From contig NZ_QQRS01000003.1 in the NCBI RefSeq assembly GCF_003428875.1, forward strand, positions 62,001-126,000: 64,000 bases of DNA. The letters run 5' to 3'. Source of the DNA: Planomicrobium okeanokoites (lineage in GTDB: Bacteria; Bacillota; Bacilli; Bacillales_A; Planococcaceae). Position 1 is the first letter of the stretch, and each line of letters opens with the position of its first letter. The position numbers and the translations under genes were made by a program. Positions 25,745-33,521 of this stretch are shown piece by piece. The notes beneath the pieces are model-generated. The model ran no database searches. It worked only from the letters and a program-made list of their open reading frames with translations, and was not told where the DNA came from.

Positions 25745-25960
25745 GTGCTAAAGAAGATTCTGATAGTTGCCGCACTTATGGTTCTGGGATTCATCATGAA
25801 AGATATAAGAAATGGTGAAGGAATGGTTTTGGAAAATATTCTGATATACGGCGGCATAGCTTTGGGAGTTATCGCGTTCAAGGAATGGGTGGAAGTGCCC
25901 TACGATTGGGATAAGCATAAAAATAAAGATAAGGATAAAGAGAAGAAAAATCTTGGTTAG
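25745..25960 (+). CDS. Small membrane protein of unknown function
   Basis: A 71-residue protein with a GTG start at 25745, GGAGG 6 bases upstream (25734-25738). It begins VLKKILIVAALMVLGFIMK, has a second hydrophobic stretch (NILIYGGIALGVIAF) and ends in a Lys/Asp-rich charged tail. It probably spans the membrane twice. Not recognised. It is expressed just before a methyltransferase gene but separated by 127 bp. Confidence 0.55.
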   Translation: MLKKILIVAALMVLGFIMKDIRNGEGMVLENILIYGGIALGVIAFKEWVEVPYDWDKHKNKDKDKEKKNLG

Positions 25961-26087
25961 ATTTTGATTTCTATTATAGGTTATATTTCATTTGCGAAAA
26001 CAACCGAGAACACCACAAGGTTTCCATTTTCAGAAAAAGGGGAATACTTTGGGAACAAATTTTTTTAGAAGCGAAGGAGGGCATCCG

Positions 26088-26846
26088 ATGTTGGGATATT
26101 ACAGCAAGCTATCAACGGAAGTCTATGGAGTCGATAAACCGATAGGGACATCGTTCGGCGATGTGGAATTCTATCTGGACCGGCTCGCCGGCATCACCGG
26201 GCGCATTCTTGAACCGGCAACCGGTACCGGGCGCATGCTCGTGCCTTTGCTTGAGAATAATCTGAGCGTGGACGGATTCGACAGTTCACCGGAAATGCTG
26301 GAGATGTGCAAAAAGAATTGTGAGGAGCGGGGGTTGACCCCGAATCTGTTTGAAGCGGATATGCTCACTTTTTCACTTGGCACGGAATATGAAGCTATCG
26401 TTGTTCCGGCCGGAACTTTCCTGCTGCTGCATGAACGGGAAGCGTCGATCAAAGCGCTGAAGAATTTCCATCAGCATTTGAAACCGGGCGGCAAGCTGAT
26501 CATGGATCTTTATTTGCCGACGGACAATGAAGTCGGGAATTCGACGCTGCGTTCGTGGGAACTGGAAGACGGCGAAGTGATCACGCTTGAAACGACGATA
26601 AAAGAAATCGATCACATCAATCAATTCAGCGTGTCGCATAACCGCTATGAGCGATGGAAATCCGGCAAGCTGCTGGATACGGAGCTCGAACGTTTTGCGA
26701 TGCGCTGGTATGGTGTTGAGGAATTCCGCACGATACTTGAAAATCACGGCTATCGCGATATTGTGATTTCCGCTGATTACCAATACGGACAATATCCGGA
26801 CAGTCCGAAGCAGAGTATCACGTTTGAAGCGGTTGCGGAGAAATAA
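26088..26846 (+). CDS. Class I SAM-dependent methyltransferase
   Basis: A 252-residue methyltransferase with SAM motif I ILEPATGTGRMLVPLL, an acidic residue after strand 2 (VDGFDSS), and a motif II region IVVPAGTFLLLHE. The C-terminal sheet contains FEAVAEK. AAGGAGG at 26074-26080 sits 7 bases before the ATG at 26088; the frame upstream of it is not coding-like. Substrate unknown. It ends at a bidirectional terminator. Confidence 0.85.
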   Translation: MLGYYSKLSTEVYGVDKPIGTSFGDVEFYLDRLAGITGRILEPATGTGRMLVPLLENNLSVDGFDSSPEMLEMCKKNCEERGLTPNLFEADMLTFSLGTEYEAIVVPAGTFLLLHEREASIKALKNFHQHLKPGGKLIMDLYLPTDNEVGNSTLRSWELEDGEVITLETTIKEIDHINQFSVSHNRYERWKSGKLLDTELERFAMRWYGVEEFRTILENHGYRDIVISADYQYGQYPDSPKQSITFEAVAEK

Positions 26847-26855
26847 TGGAAGCAA

Positions 26856-26888
26856 AAAGAGCCTGGAAATTTCTCCAGGCTCTTATCT
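26856..26888. terminator. Bidirectional terminator
   Basis: AAGAGCCTGGA and TCCAGGCTCTT form a perfect stem. It separates the methyltransferase (+) from the YozG-like regulator (-). Confidence 0.9.
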
Positions 26889-26894
26889 TTGGGG

Positions 26895-27119
26895 TTATTT
26901 CACTGTCGTTTCTTCGTCATTCCGGTATTCCAGAATGTCGCCAGGCTGGCAATCGAGGGCTTTGCAGATGGCCTCGAGAGTTGAAAAGCGGATCGCTTTC
27001 GCTTTGCCATTTTTCAGGATGGACAGGTTGGCCATCGTGATGCCGACTTTTTCTGTCAATTCCGTCACGCTCATTTTCCGTTTTGCCAACATAACATCAA
27101 TATTGATAATAATCGCCAT
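26895..27119 (-). CDS. YozG-like XRE transcriptional regulator
   Basis: A 74-residue single-domain helix-turn-helix protein. MLAKRKMSVTELTEKVGIT and LSILKNGKAKAIRFSTLEAI form the HTH, and CKALDCQPGDILEY is the usual end of this Cro/C1 subfamily. GAGGTGA precedes the ATG at 27119. It directly follows a DUF2975 membrane protein gene, a pairing found widely in Firmicutes. The partner may control it in a membrane-linked way; that is inference. Confidence 0.85.
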   Translation of the reverse strand: MAIIINIDVMLAKRKMSVTELTEKVGITMANLSILKNGKAKAIRFSTLEAICKALDCQPGDILEYRNDEETTVK

Positions 27120-27129
27120 TATCGTCACC

Positions 27130-27609
27130 TCAGACCGTTAAATCGTTTTCAGATTTTATTTCAATCGCATTTTCAAAAAGCTTTTGGAGCACTGCCGCAA
27201 AAACGGCGATGACAAAGGCACCGAATGTAATGACCATGCCAAGTCCGCCAAGACCAGGCGCATCATCGACCTGTGCCATATACAAGATGAGCGGCAAGCA
27301 TAAAATGTAGATTCCCGTTATGGTCAGCGCGCAATACTTGATGTTTTTCAGCGCCTTGACCGACAGTTCCGAGAACGCGATGTTCTTGTCAATATAGCTC
27401 AGCAGCTTAAGCGACTGGTACAGCGCAATAAAATAGGCGATTGCCGTTATATAGAGGGCAATCATGAAGATCCATTGCAGGAAAGCCCATTCCGGCAAGA
27501 GTTCAGCTACAAATGAGCTGAGCGGCGGCACGACGAATATGCAGATTGCCAGTACCGGCAGCGCCATCAAAACGATGACGATTTTCAAAAAGATGGTTTC
27601 CCGTTTCAT
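27130..27609 (-). CDS. DUF2975 membrane protein
   Basis: A 159-residue protein with four predicted helices (about residues 8-30, 43-62, 85-107 and 121-142) separated by short loops, matching the DUF2975 layout. GAGGTG lies 7 bases before the ATG at 27609. Ten bases separate it from the YozG-like regulator gene, so the two form one transcript. Function unknown; it is probably the membrane partner of the regulator. Confidence 0.8.
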   Translation of the reverse strand: MKRETIFLKIVIVLMALPVLAICIFVVPPLSSFVAELLPEWAFLQWIFMIALYITAIAYFIALYQSLKLLSYIDKNIAFSELSVKALKNIKYCALTITGIYILCLPLILYMAQVDDAPGLGGLGMVITFGAFVIAVFAAVLQKLFENAIEIKSENDLTV

Positions 27610-27747
27610 ATTCAGCACCTCGTTCACAATTTCTTATATTGAAGATACCATAAATTTTATCGAATATCAATAAATAATTATTGAATATGAATTGGTTTAT
27701 ATAATAATCCTACAAATTAATAAATCTCAGCCCATGGAACTGAGATT

Positions 27748-28044
27748 TTATTTCCCGCCAAAATAAACGGTGAACAGGAACCCATTCATCACCAAAGCCA
27801 GCAAAGGTATAGCCGCAATAAATGCAGATGCAACAAGTTCTCTTTTAGCTCTCTTTGAATTTGCCAGAACGATACTGATCAGAGAAAGCAGATTTATGAC
27901 GAAAATGGAGATGAAAATACCCAGCAATATATTTTGATTTAGTTCGCCGCCTAATCTTGCGGTATGTTCAGCAACAATTACTGCCAATAACCCCGCAAGT
28001 CCCAATACGAAAGAAGTGATAAACCATTTTGCGAATCTGTTCAT
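27748..28044 (-). CDS. Three-helix membrane protein of unknown function
   Basis: A 98-residue protein with helices at about residues 7-25, 39-61 and 71-94 and basic loops. GAGGAG precedes the ATG at 28044. It is not recognised. It stands alone between divergently placed neighbours. Confidence 0.65.
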   Translation of the reverse strand: MNRFAKWFITSFVLGLAGLLAVIVAEHTARLGGELNQNILLGIFISIFVINLLSLISIVLANSKRAKRELVASAFIAAIPLLALVMNGFLFTVYFGGK

Positions 28045-28146
28045 AGTTTTCTCCTCACTTAAGTTAACAAGATAAGTTGATTATTAATGGTAAAATGAAT
28101 ACAGAGTTTACATAGTAGAGGCATATTTGAAAAGGGGGAGGATATT

Positions 28147-28485
28147 ATGAAAAAGGTGTTGATCCTGATTGGCGTGGTACTTATTTTCTTTATTTTTTTC
28201 TACTTTGATAATCCTCCTGAATTCGAGCCTTATATAGAAGGTTATGTAGTAGAAGCAGACATTAACAGACTTTTAGTTGTCAGCGGTATATCTGAAGAAC
28301 AAGCGGAAAATATGAATCAGAAAGAAGTTGTGAACCTTTCGAACGTGGAGGCGATTTGGGTCAGCAAGTATAACTTTTTCCGATTCAGAGAAGGACAGAA
28401 AGTAAGAGTTTGGATAAGCGGAAGTGTGGCAGAATCCTTTCCGGCACAAGCAAAAGCAGATTATGTAGAAATAGTCCGTGATTGA
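28147..28485 (+). CDS. DUF3221-like exported protein
   Basis: A 112-residue protein with an N-terminal hydrophobic anchor (VLILIGVVLIFFIFFYF) and an extracellular beta domain. IEGYVVEADINRLLVVSG is the DUF3221 signature, and the end FREGQKVRVWISGSV resembles an OB-like fold. AAGGGGGAGG precedes the ATG. Function unknown. Confidence 0.7.
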   Translation: MKKVLILIGVVLIFFIFFYFDNPPEFEPYIEGYVVEADINRLLVVSGISEEQAENMNQKEVVNLSNVEAIWVSKYNFFRFREGQKVRVWISGSVAESFPAQAKADYVEIVRD

Positions 28486-28556
28486 TTTCTTGATTATTAA
28501 TTAGTGAAAGTATTAATGAAATTGATTAATTAGCTATTGAAAATAGGACGGAAAGT

Positions 28557-28583
28557 AAAGCTCAGTTCAGTGAACTGAGCTTT
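28557..28583 (+). terminator. Palindromic hairpin, probable terminator
   Basis: AAAGCTCAGTTCA-G-TGAACTGAGCTTT is a perfect palindrome 71 bp after the DUF3221 gene. The T-run is short. Confidence 0.55.
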
Positions 28584-28633
28584 ACAATTTGTTCAGAAAG
28601 AAGGGGAGGAAACCGAAATTCCTTTCTATTCTA

Positions 28634-28816
28634 TTATTGCCCCGCATCCTTCATGCGGTGGCTGGCATTGATGTAAAACAAGGTGGCGATGATGAAAAGA
28701 ATGACTGTCAACATCGTCGCGATCCCTGAATAATCGCCGTCAAAGAAACTGAAATTCGCTAAGTTGACGAACATGATGAGAATCAGGCTTATGTATAATC
28801 CTTTGAGCTGGTTCAA
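28634..28816 (-). CDS. Two-helix small membrane protein
   Basis: A 60-residue protein with hydrophobic stretches LYISLILIMFVNLANF and GIATMLTVILFIIATLFY. A TTG start at 28816 is chosen because GGAGG lies 7 bases upstream. It follows another small membrane protein gene and is probably in its operon. Not recognised. Confidence 0.55.
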   Translation of the reverse strand: MNQLKGLYISLILIMFVNLANFSFFDGDYSGIATMLTVILFIIATLFYINASHRMKDAGQ

Positions 28817-28859
28817 GGGTTCACCTCCAAACACTTGCACACAAAACAGCATTTATTTC

Positions 28860-29120
28860 TTACATGACCATGCTCAAAAAGAATGGTGCTGCTAAAAGGC
28901 CGAAGATTATTAGGACCCCGAGTTTGCCGTCCATTTTTCTGCGCAGAAATTCGAAGTGTTCCTCAAGTTTTTGAGAGACGACAAGCAGTCCGAAAAACAA
29001 AGCCATATAAACGGCGTAGGCAGCCCAGCGGTTTTCACCAAGCCTTGGTTCAATGCCGAAGAAAAAGACGCTCAGCAAAATCATGACCAGCACCATATAA
29101 AGAAGCGTACCAACCTTCAT
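28860..29120 (-). CDS. Three-helix membrane protein of unknown function
   Basis: An 86-residue protein with helices at about residues 4-22, 32-48 and 66-85 and a charged loop EEHFEFLRRKMDGK between the second and third. GGTGGAG precedes the ATG. It is 12 bp from the DUF1801 gene upstream and 43 bp from the next small gene, so a three-gene operon is likely. Not recognised. Confidence 0.6.
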   Translation of the reverse strand: MKVGTLLYMVLVMILLSVFFFGIEPRLGENRWAAYAVYMALFFGLLVVSQKLEEHFEFLRRKMDGKLGVLIIFGLLAAPFFLSMVM

Positions 29121-29132
29121 AATAACTCCACC

Positions 29133-29489
29133 TTACTTCCTGTTAAGATCAACCGCATCCCAGATCAAAAACTTCAATTTCTCTTCATCAATTTCGTCCG
29201 CTTTACGGATCCGGACGTGGCGCATCTTCTTGCCGTCGCCTTCGAGCAATCCGTTGCGGTCTTCCAGTTCGGTGCCGCGGTAGAAGCCGAAATTCACGTG
29301 ACTCTTCGCAGTCTGCATATAGCACACGAGCCCTTCTTTCGAATAGCTCGGTTTTGACCATTTGATCCCTTCCTCGATTTCCGGATAAGCTTCAAACACC
29401 ACGCCTCTCAAGCGTTTGACGATTGCCTGTACCGGTTCGCCCAGCCCGTCGATCCATTCGTCCACTTGCGGATCCAATCTGCTTTGCAT
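29133..29489 (-). CDS. DUF1801 domain protein
   Basis: A 118-residue cytoplasmic protein of the DUF1801 (YdhG-like) fold. The marks are VDEWIDGLGEPVQAIVKRLR, IKWSKPSYSKEGLVCYM, HVNFGFYRGTEL and LLEGDGKKMRHVRIR. Some relatives have been linked to intracellular iron handling, but the function is not settled. It heads a minus-strand operon with two small membrane proteins. Confidence 0.8.
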   Translation of the reverse strand: MQSRLDPQVDEWIDGLGEPVQAIVKRLRGVVFEAYPEIEEGIKWSKPSYSKEGLVCYMQTAKSHVNFGFYRGTELEDRNGLLEGDGKKMRHVRIRKADEIDEEKLKFLIWDAVDLNRK

Positions 29490-29597
29490 CCTTGCCGCCC
29501 CCTTATTCGTCTATTGTTATACTCATTATAACGTTAATGATGAGCCAATTGGGGATAGTTTACAGAATCGTTGATGCGAATAAAATCGGAAATTAAG

Positions 29598-29643
29598 TTT
29601 TATTTATAAATTAAATAATGTTACATTTTATTTATAAATAAAA
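29598..29643. promoter_or_regulatory. Paired palindromic operator upstream of the XRE gene
   Basis: TTTTATTTATAAATTAAA (29598-29615) and the perfect palindrome TTTTATTTATAAATAAAA (29626-29643) start 28 bp apart. They end 16 bases before the regulator ATG and may overlap its promoter, as expected for autoregulation. Confidence 0.5.
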
Positions 29644-29659
29644 CTAGAGGTGTGAGGAA

Positions 29660-30085
29660 ATGGAGTTCAATGCGAAGAATTTTGGGCAGATCCTGCGGTT
29701 TCTGAGGGAGCATGACGGCTTGTCGATGCTGTCGCTGGGGAAAAAGCTGGGGACGTCGGCCAGCCGCATCAAGAGTTGGGAAAACGGTGACTCGGTGCCG
29801 TCGGCGAAATGGATTGTGATGCTGAGCAGCGTGCTGGATGTGCCGGTGGATGTGCTGCTGATTACGCCGAAAGAAGAAATCGTGCATTACAGCGACGCGG
29901 AATGGGACGACATCATGAACGGCGTCGGGCCGGGAGATAAAGTGTTGGCGGAAGAGCCGGTAGTGCCGGAGCTGACGAAGGCTGATTATTTGGAGAGGCT
30001 GCTGTCGATTTCGTCGGGGTTGACCAAGCAGGATGTGTTGGAGTTATATACATTAGCGAAGGTGAAGGCGGAAAAAGGGAATTGA
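29660..30085 (+). CDS. XRE-family transcriptional regulator
   Basis: A 141-residue regulator. The N-terminal HTH covers about residues 5-60: FGQILRFLREHDGLSML, GTSASRIKSWENGDSVPS and WIVMLSSVLDVPVDVLL. The C-terminal part is acidic and ends in a helix (LERLLSISSGLTKQDVLELYTLA). GAGGTGTGAGGA precedes the ATG. A paired palindrome sits just upstream, suggesting it controls itself. Its targets are unknown. Confidence 0.8.
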   Translation: MEFNAKNFGQILRFLREHDGLSMLSLGKKLGTSASRIKSWENGDSVPSAKWIVMLSSVLDVPVDVLLITPKEEIVHYSDAEWDDIMNGVGPGDKVLAEEPVVPELTKADYLERLLSISSGLTKQDVLELYTLAKVKAEKGN

Positions 30086-30100
30086 CTGCCAAAAAAGCTC

Positions 30101-30215
30101 GAACGCGGATATATTTTTTTGAGCGCAGATATAATCTGCTGAACACGGATATAATTTTTTGAACGCGGATATAATCTCCTGAACGCGGATATAATTTTTT
30201 GAACACGGATATATG
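30101..30215 (+). repeat. GCGGATATA array with a 20-bp period
   Basis: Six units begin GAACGCGGATATA, GAGCGCAGATATA, GAACACGGATATA and so on at 30101, 30121, 30141, 30161, 30181 and 30201: exactly 20 bp apart. The array begins 15 bp after the XRE gene stop. The alternation of TTTTTT and CTGCT or CTCCT spacers suggests an underlying 40-bp duplication. Confidence 0.85.
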
Positions 30216-30268
30216 AAATAAGGAAGCCAAACCAGCATCTCACAAAGGTCAAAAGCATAAGAAAGGAC

Positions 30269-30349
30269 GCTTTTCGCTAGCGAAAAGCCCTGATTAGAGC
30301 AGATCCTAAAACAAAAAACAAAAAAAGACGCATTTCGCTTGCGAAATGC
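30269..30349. repeat. Two TTTCGC hairpins
   Basis: GCTTTTCGC-TA-GCGAAAAGC (30269-30288) and GCATTTCGC-TT-GCGAAATGC (30330-30349). The second keeps the stem through a paired change. A third copy is at 50804-50823, next to another array. Confidence 0.75.
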
Positions 30350-30388
30350 ATCCATTAAAAATGGTTTTAAGAAGGTTTCGTCAAAAAA

Positions 30389-30425
30389 CGCCGCGGCTGA
30401 TATTTCAGCCGTGGCATTTTTTTTT
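30389..30425. terminator. Bidirectional terminator
   Basis: GCCGCGGCTGA and CAGCCGTGGC pair, with TTTTTTTTT on the plus side and AAAAAA before the stem. It ends the acetyltransferase transcript (-) and the array transcript (+). Confidence 0.85.
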
Positions 30426-30984
30426 ATATTTCTATTTCCTTGATAACACGGGCTGGATTCCCGCCGACCACCGAATTGGACGGCACGTCTTTCACGACAA
30501 CTGCACCTGAAGCAATGATGGCGTTATCGCCGACTGTCACTCCAGGATTGATGACGGCGCGTCCGCCGATCCACACATTATTGCCGATGGTTACAGGTTT
30601 TCCGAACTCTTTGCCGGCATTGCGCTCATTCGGATCAAGCGGGTGGGCAGCCGTATAAATGTGGACACCCGGGCCAAGGAGGCAATTGTCGCCAAAGCGG
30701 ATTTCACATACATCCAGCAGGCACGTATCGAAATTGGCATAGAAATTCTCGCCGATGTGGATATTATAGCCATAATCGCAGCGGATATTAGGCTCAACAA
30801 AAAATTTGTCACCCGTCGAACCGATCAATTCCTTCAACAGCAGCTTCCGATCCGTACCATCCATCTCGGAAGACTTATTGAACAACCGACTCAAACGCCG
30901 CGCATTCAGCCGCTCATTCTGCAATGTATTGTCCTTCGGATCATACATCTCCCCGTCCAACATCTTCTGCTTCTCACTTTTCAC
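30424..30984 (-). CDS. Maltose/galactoside O-acetyltransferase-like protein
   Basis: A 186-residue left-handed beta-helix acetyltransferase of the Maa/LacA/NodL type. [14 protein letters not shown] is the maltose acetyltransferase N-domain. The hexapeptide repeats follow, with catalytic His in [12 protein letters not shown] and the acetyl-CoA region [24 protein letters not shown] (about residues 131-155). It transfers acetyl to sugar hydroxyls in the cytoplasm. The GTG start at 30984 follows a modest AAAGGGG. Monocistronic. Confidence 0.9.
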   Translation of the reverse strand: MKSEKQKMLDGEMYDPKDNTLQNERLNARRLSRLFNKSSEMDGTDRKLLLKELIGSTGDKFFVEPNIRCDYGYNIHIGENFYANFDTCLLDVCEIRFGDNCLLGPGVHIYTAAHPLDPNERNAGKEFGKPVTIGNNVWIGGRAVINPGVTVGDNAIIASGAVVVKDVPSNSVVGGNPARVIKEIEI

Positions 30985-31116
30985 CCTGCATCGCCCCTTT
31001 GTCTGAAACTTGCTACCGCCATTATAGCAGTTTCTTTTGCTGTCACTCCAATAAACCCGGAAATGCCGTTAATTAAAGAAGGATTGTATTCATTTAACAG
31101 ACAGCGGATGAGAGCT

Positions 31117-31430
31117 GCCATATAGCAAGATGTTAGTGTCGTATAGATGATGGATAGTGTCGTATAAGCGTTTTTTGTTGTCGCATAAGCTTTTTAACAT
31201 CACAACACTCTCTTAACTACTACTCACTCAGTAAAAAAGCAGGATGGTCGCAGTCCGCCGCGCGGACTGCTGGGGCGGGGCCAGAGCCCCGCCCGTCTTT
31301 CGGCCAATAAGGGGGCTGCTCTTTGGCTGAAGGTTCGATGGCATATAGAGAAGCTTTATTGCCGTATAGAAAACTTTTGTTGTCGTATGGATAGAAGGCA
31401 GTATCGTTTAAACAGATTTTATTAACCTAT
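31117..31430 (+). repeat. Composite element: GTCGTATA array, D twin hairpin, second array
   Basis: Cores at 31117, 31138, 31159 and 31180, then GCAGTCCGC/GCGGACTGC (31250-31270) and GGGCGGGGC/GCCCCGCCC (31273-31294), then cores at 31340, 31361, 31382 and 31403. The second array begins 223 bp after the first. The element fills the divergent gap 30985-31525 and is the reverse complement in polarity of the copies at 40.5 and 43.5 kb. Confidence 0.85.
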
Positions 31431-31525
31431 AGAGATTTTCATCTCACAATTGAAATAAACCACTCTCAAGACGGAGGCATTTTCCACCAAAAAACGGGGT
31501 ATGAGTTCCATAAGGAGTGATAGGG

Positions 31526-32200
31526 ATGGCATTCGACTATGATTTGGATTATGAGAAATTGGATCTGCGGAAGAATCCGGAGCTTTACCGGGTCGGCAAA
31601 GGGGAGCAGGGCGTGTTGCTGGTCGAGCCTTACAAGAGTGAGATTTTGCCGCATTGGCGATTCAAGACGCCGGAAATTGCACAGGAGTCGTGTGACAAGA
31701 TTTCGGATATGTTCGAGGAATACCGCAAGCAGGATGATTTTGTCGGCATGGACATGGCGCGGAAATTCATCCAGATGGGCTATACGCGGGCGCGGCGCTA
31801 CACGAATTATAAGGGCGGCCGCAAATACAATGAAGACCGCACCATCAAAGAGCGCCAAATCGATCCGGTGAAAGCCGAGTCGGCGGCGATTTTCAAGAAG
31901 CGCTGGGATGAAATCCGGGAAGACGAGGATTACAACCGGCGCAAACGGGAGCACCAGCATAAATACGGTGAGTTAAAATCTAAAAATAAAAAGGCGGATC
32001 AATCAATGGGCGAGAACGATTTTCCAAAAGGAGTCGGCAAGCCGGCGACAAGAGCGCTGATCGGAGCGGGTTACACGAAGGTCGAACAATTGAAAGACGC
32101 CACGGAAAAAGAAATCCTGGAGCTGCATGGTGTCGGTCCGAAAGCGATTAAAGTATTGAAGCAGGAACTCGCTTCAAAAGGACTGGAATTTAAAAAGTGA
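31526..32200 (+). CDS. DUF4385 protein with a C-terminal helix-hairpin-helix domain
   Basis: A 224-residue protein in two parts. Residues 1 to about 155 match DUF4385: FDYDLDYEKLDLRKNPELY, GEQGVLLVEPYKSEILPHW and FVGMDMARKFIQMGYTRAR. A Lys-rich linker follows. Residues about 165-224 (FPKGVGKPATRALIGAGY, LHGVGPKAIKVLKQEL) form a helix-hairpin-helix unit like the C-terminal domain of RNA polymerase alpha, usually DNA-binding. GGAG lies 9 bases before the ATG at 31526. Family function is unknown; the HhH part suggests nucleic-acid contact. Confidence 0.75.
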   Translation: MAFDYDLDYEKLDLRKNPELYRVGKGEQGVLLVEPYKSEILPHWRFKTPEIAQESCDKISDMFEEYRKQDDFVGMDMARKFIQMGYTRARRYTNYKGGRKYNEDRTIKERQIDPVKAESAAIFKKRWDEIREDEDYNRRKREHQHKYGELKSKNKKADQSMGENDFPKGVGKPATRALIGAGYTKVEQLKDATEKEILELHGVGPKAIKVLKQELASKGLEFKK

Positions 32201-32205
32201 AAACA

Positions 32206-32237
32206 AAAACGCCACTCCAATAGGAACGGCGTTTTAA
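32206..32237. terminator. Bidirectional terminator
   Basis: AAAACGCC and GGCGTTTT form the stem, with A- and T-run flanks, between the DUF4385 gene (+) and the HIT gene (-). Confidence 0.75.
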
Positions 32238-32677
32238 ACTGCGGTCATTTCACTGACAAGCTGTGCCAGACGCTCACGCGTCTCCGGCAACTTGTCTTTG
32301 ATCGCTTCATTATCCCAAACATCATCCGTATAAAAGCTGGAGAAGTCCTGATCTTCATGGCGTGGCACGATGTGCATATGGAAATGCGTCAAGTCGTCAA
32401 AGGTGCCGCCGTTCTGGCAGATTGAAATGCCGTCCGGTGCATACGCCATTTTGATGGCACGCGACAGCAATTGCGCCGCCTTCATCACCGATACAGCCGT
32501 TTCTGTATCGAATTCATCGATGAATCTGTAATGCTGTTTCGGCAAAATCAGCACATGGCCTTCATTGAACGGGTCGTGGTCAAGAATGCACGTAATCCAT
32601 TCGTTTTCATAAACCACATGCGTTTCCAATTCGTTATTGGCCAGCTTGCAGCCCAGGCAGTCCTCTGTCTTTTTCAT
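32234..32677 (-). CDS. HIT-family nucleotide hydrolase
   Basis: A 147-residue protein of the histidine triad family. The triad is HFHMHIVPR near residue 108, and GHVLILPKQHYRFIDE is the family upstream segment. CLGCKLANNELETHVVYEN at the start is typical of HIT proteins that bind zinc or AMP derivatives. GGAAGGAG before the ATG at 32677 sets the start; the frame runs 10 codons further without a site. It probably hydrolyses AMP-amidates or dinucleotide polyphosphates. Confidence 0.9.
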   Translation of the reverse strand: MKKTEDCLGCKLANNELETHVVYENEWITCILDHDPFNEGHVLILPKQHYRFIDEFDTETAVSVMKAAQLLSRAIKMAYAPDGISICQNGGTFDDLTHFHMHIVPRHEDQDFSSFYTDDVWDNEAIKDKLPETRERLAQLVSEMTAV

Positions 32678-32700
32678 ATCCTGTGCTCCTTCCGGGTTTA

Positions 32701-33003
32701 TTACCACATCGGTTCGTTTTCGTTTGTCAATTCAGCCATTTGCGGATACGTCAGCATGAAGACGGCGAACAGAAACAGCGCGACCGCCAGTACTGAGACG
32801 ATTTCCAGGTCAAACAGCCAGGCGGAACCGATTAAAAGCGGTGCCGGGAAAAAGTTTGCAATCCCCATTCGTTTCCGTGATTTCCTGGTCAGGTATTGCG
32901 TTTTGCCGCATTCCGGGCATTCCATTCCTTCGCCAAGCGTAAACGATTTACGCAAAGTCGTTCCCCATGACCATTCATTGTTGCAATTCTCGCAGTGTGG
33001 CAT
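32701..33003 (-). CDS. TIGR04104-like zinc-ribbon membrane protein
   Basis: A 100-residue protein. An N-terminal zinc ribbon (CENCNNEWSW and MECPECGKTQYLT, two Cys-x-x-Cys pairs) is followed by basic residues and two transmembrane helices. GGAGG lies 7 bases before the ATG at 33003. Such proteins are common and uncharacterised in Bacillales. It lies 23 bp before the HIT gene, so they may be cotranscribed. Confidence 0.75.
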   Translation of the reverse strand: MPHCENCNNEWSWGTTLRKSFTLGEGMECPECGKTQYLTRKSRKRMGIANFFPAPLLIGSAWLFDLEIVSVLAVALFLFAVFMLTYPQMAELTNENEPMW

Positions 33004-33107
33004 CTGAAGTCCTCCATTCGAATCCAATAATTTCTTTTCATGCTAAAGCATGCAGCCAATAAATTCCACAACATTTCCCGGGAAATAAAAGCTGGGGAAG
33101 AATAGAA

Positions 33108-33326
33108 TCACTTTTCAGTGTCCGATTCCTTCTTTTTTTTACGGTAGCGGAAACGCCAGCTATAATAGATGGCCAAACCGATCATCATGATTAAGAAGGG
33201 CAGATATCTGGATGTGGGTTCACTCGTGAACAAAGCGATGGTACCAAGGATAAAAACAGGGAGCATAATCATAAACCACATCTTCACTTCTTTATTCTTG
33301 AAACTCATGTCAACCCGTTCCGCCAA
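33108..33326 (-). CDS. Small membrane protein of unknown function
   Basis: About 72 residues with two hydrophobic helices (MWFMIMLPVFILGTIALF and YLPFLIMMIGLAIYYSW) and a strongly basic then acidic tail. The start is uncertain. A TTG at 33326 has AAGGGG 8 bases upstream; an ATG at 33308 would remove six residues. Not recognised. Confidence 0.5.
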   Translation of the reverse strand: MAERVDMSFKNKEVKMWFMIMLPVFILGTIALFTSEPTSRYLPFLIMMIGLAIYYSWRFRYRKKKKESDTEK

Positions 33327-33521
33327 CTTCCTCACCCCTTGCAAAAAATTTCTAATGGTTTCATTAATATCATGCTATAGTATTTATACGATTGGAACTC
33401 TTGGAAGTTTCATGGAATTCCTCTTGTGAAATATAAATTGAAAAATAGGAGCGGAGCACGCAACCTCCCTCGAAAAGAAGCGTTTAATAGGAAGAGATAA
33501 CAATAGAAAGCAGGATGAAAC

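Noticed and set aside
30101-30215. Promoter array (TATAAT-like sequences in GATATAATTT)
   Set aside because: TATAAT occurs in several units, but no -35 spacing is consistent and the position is directly downstream of a gene.
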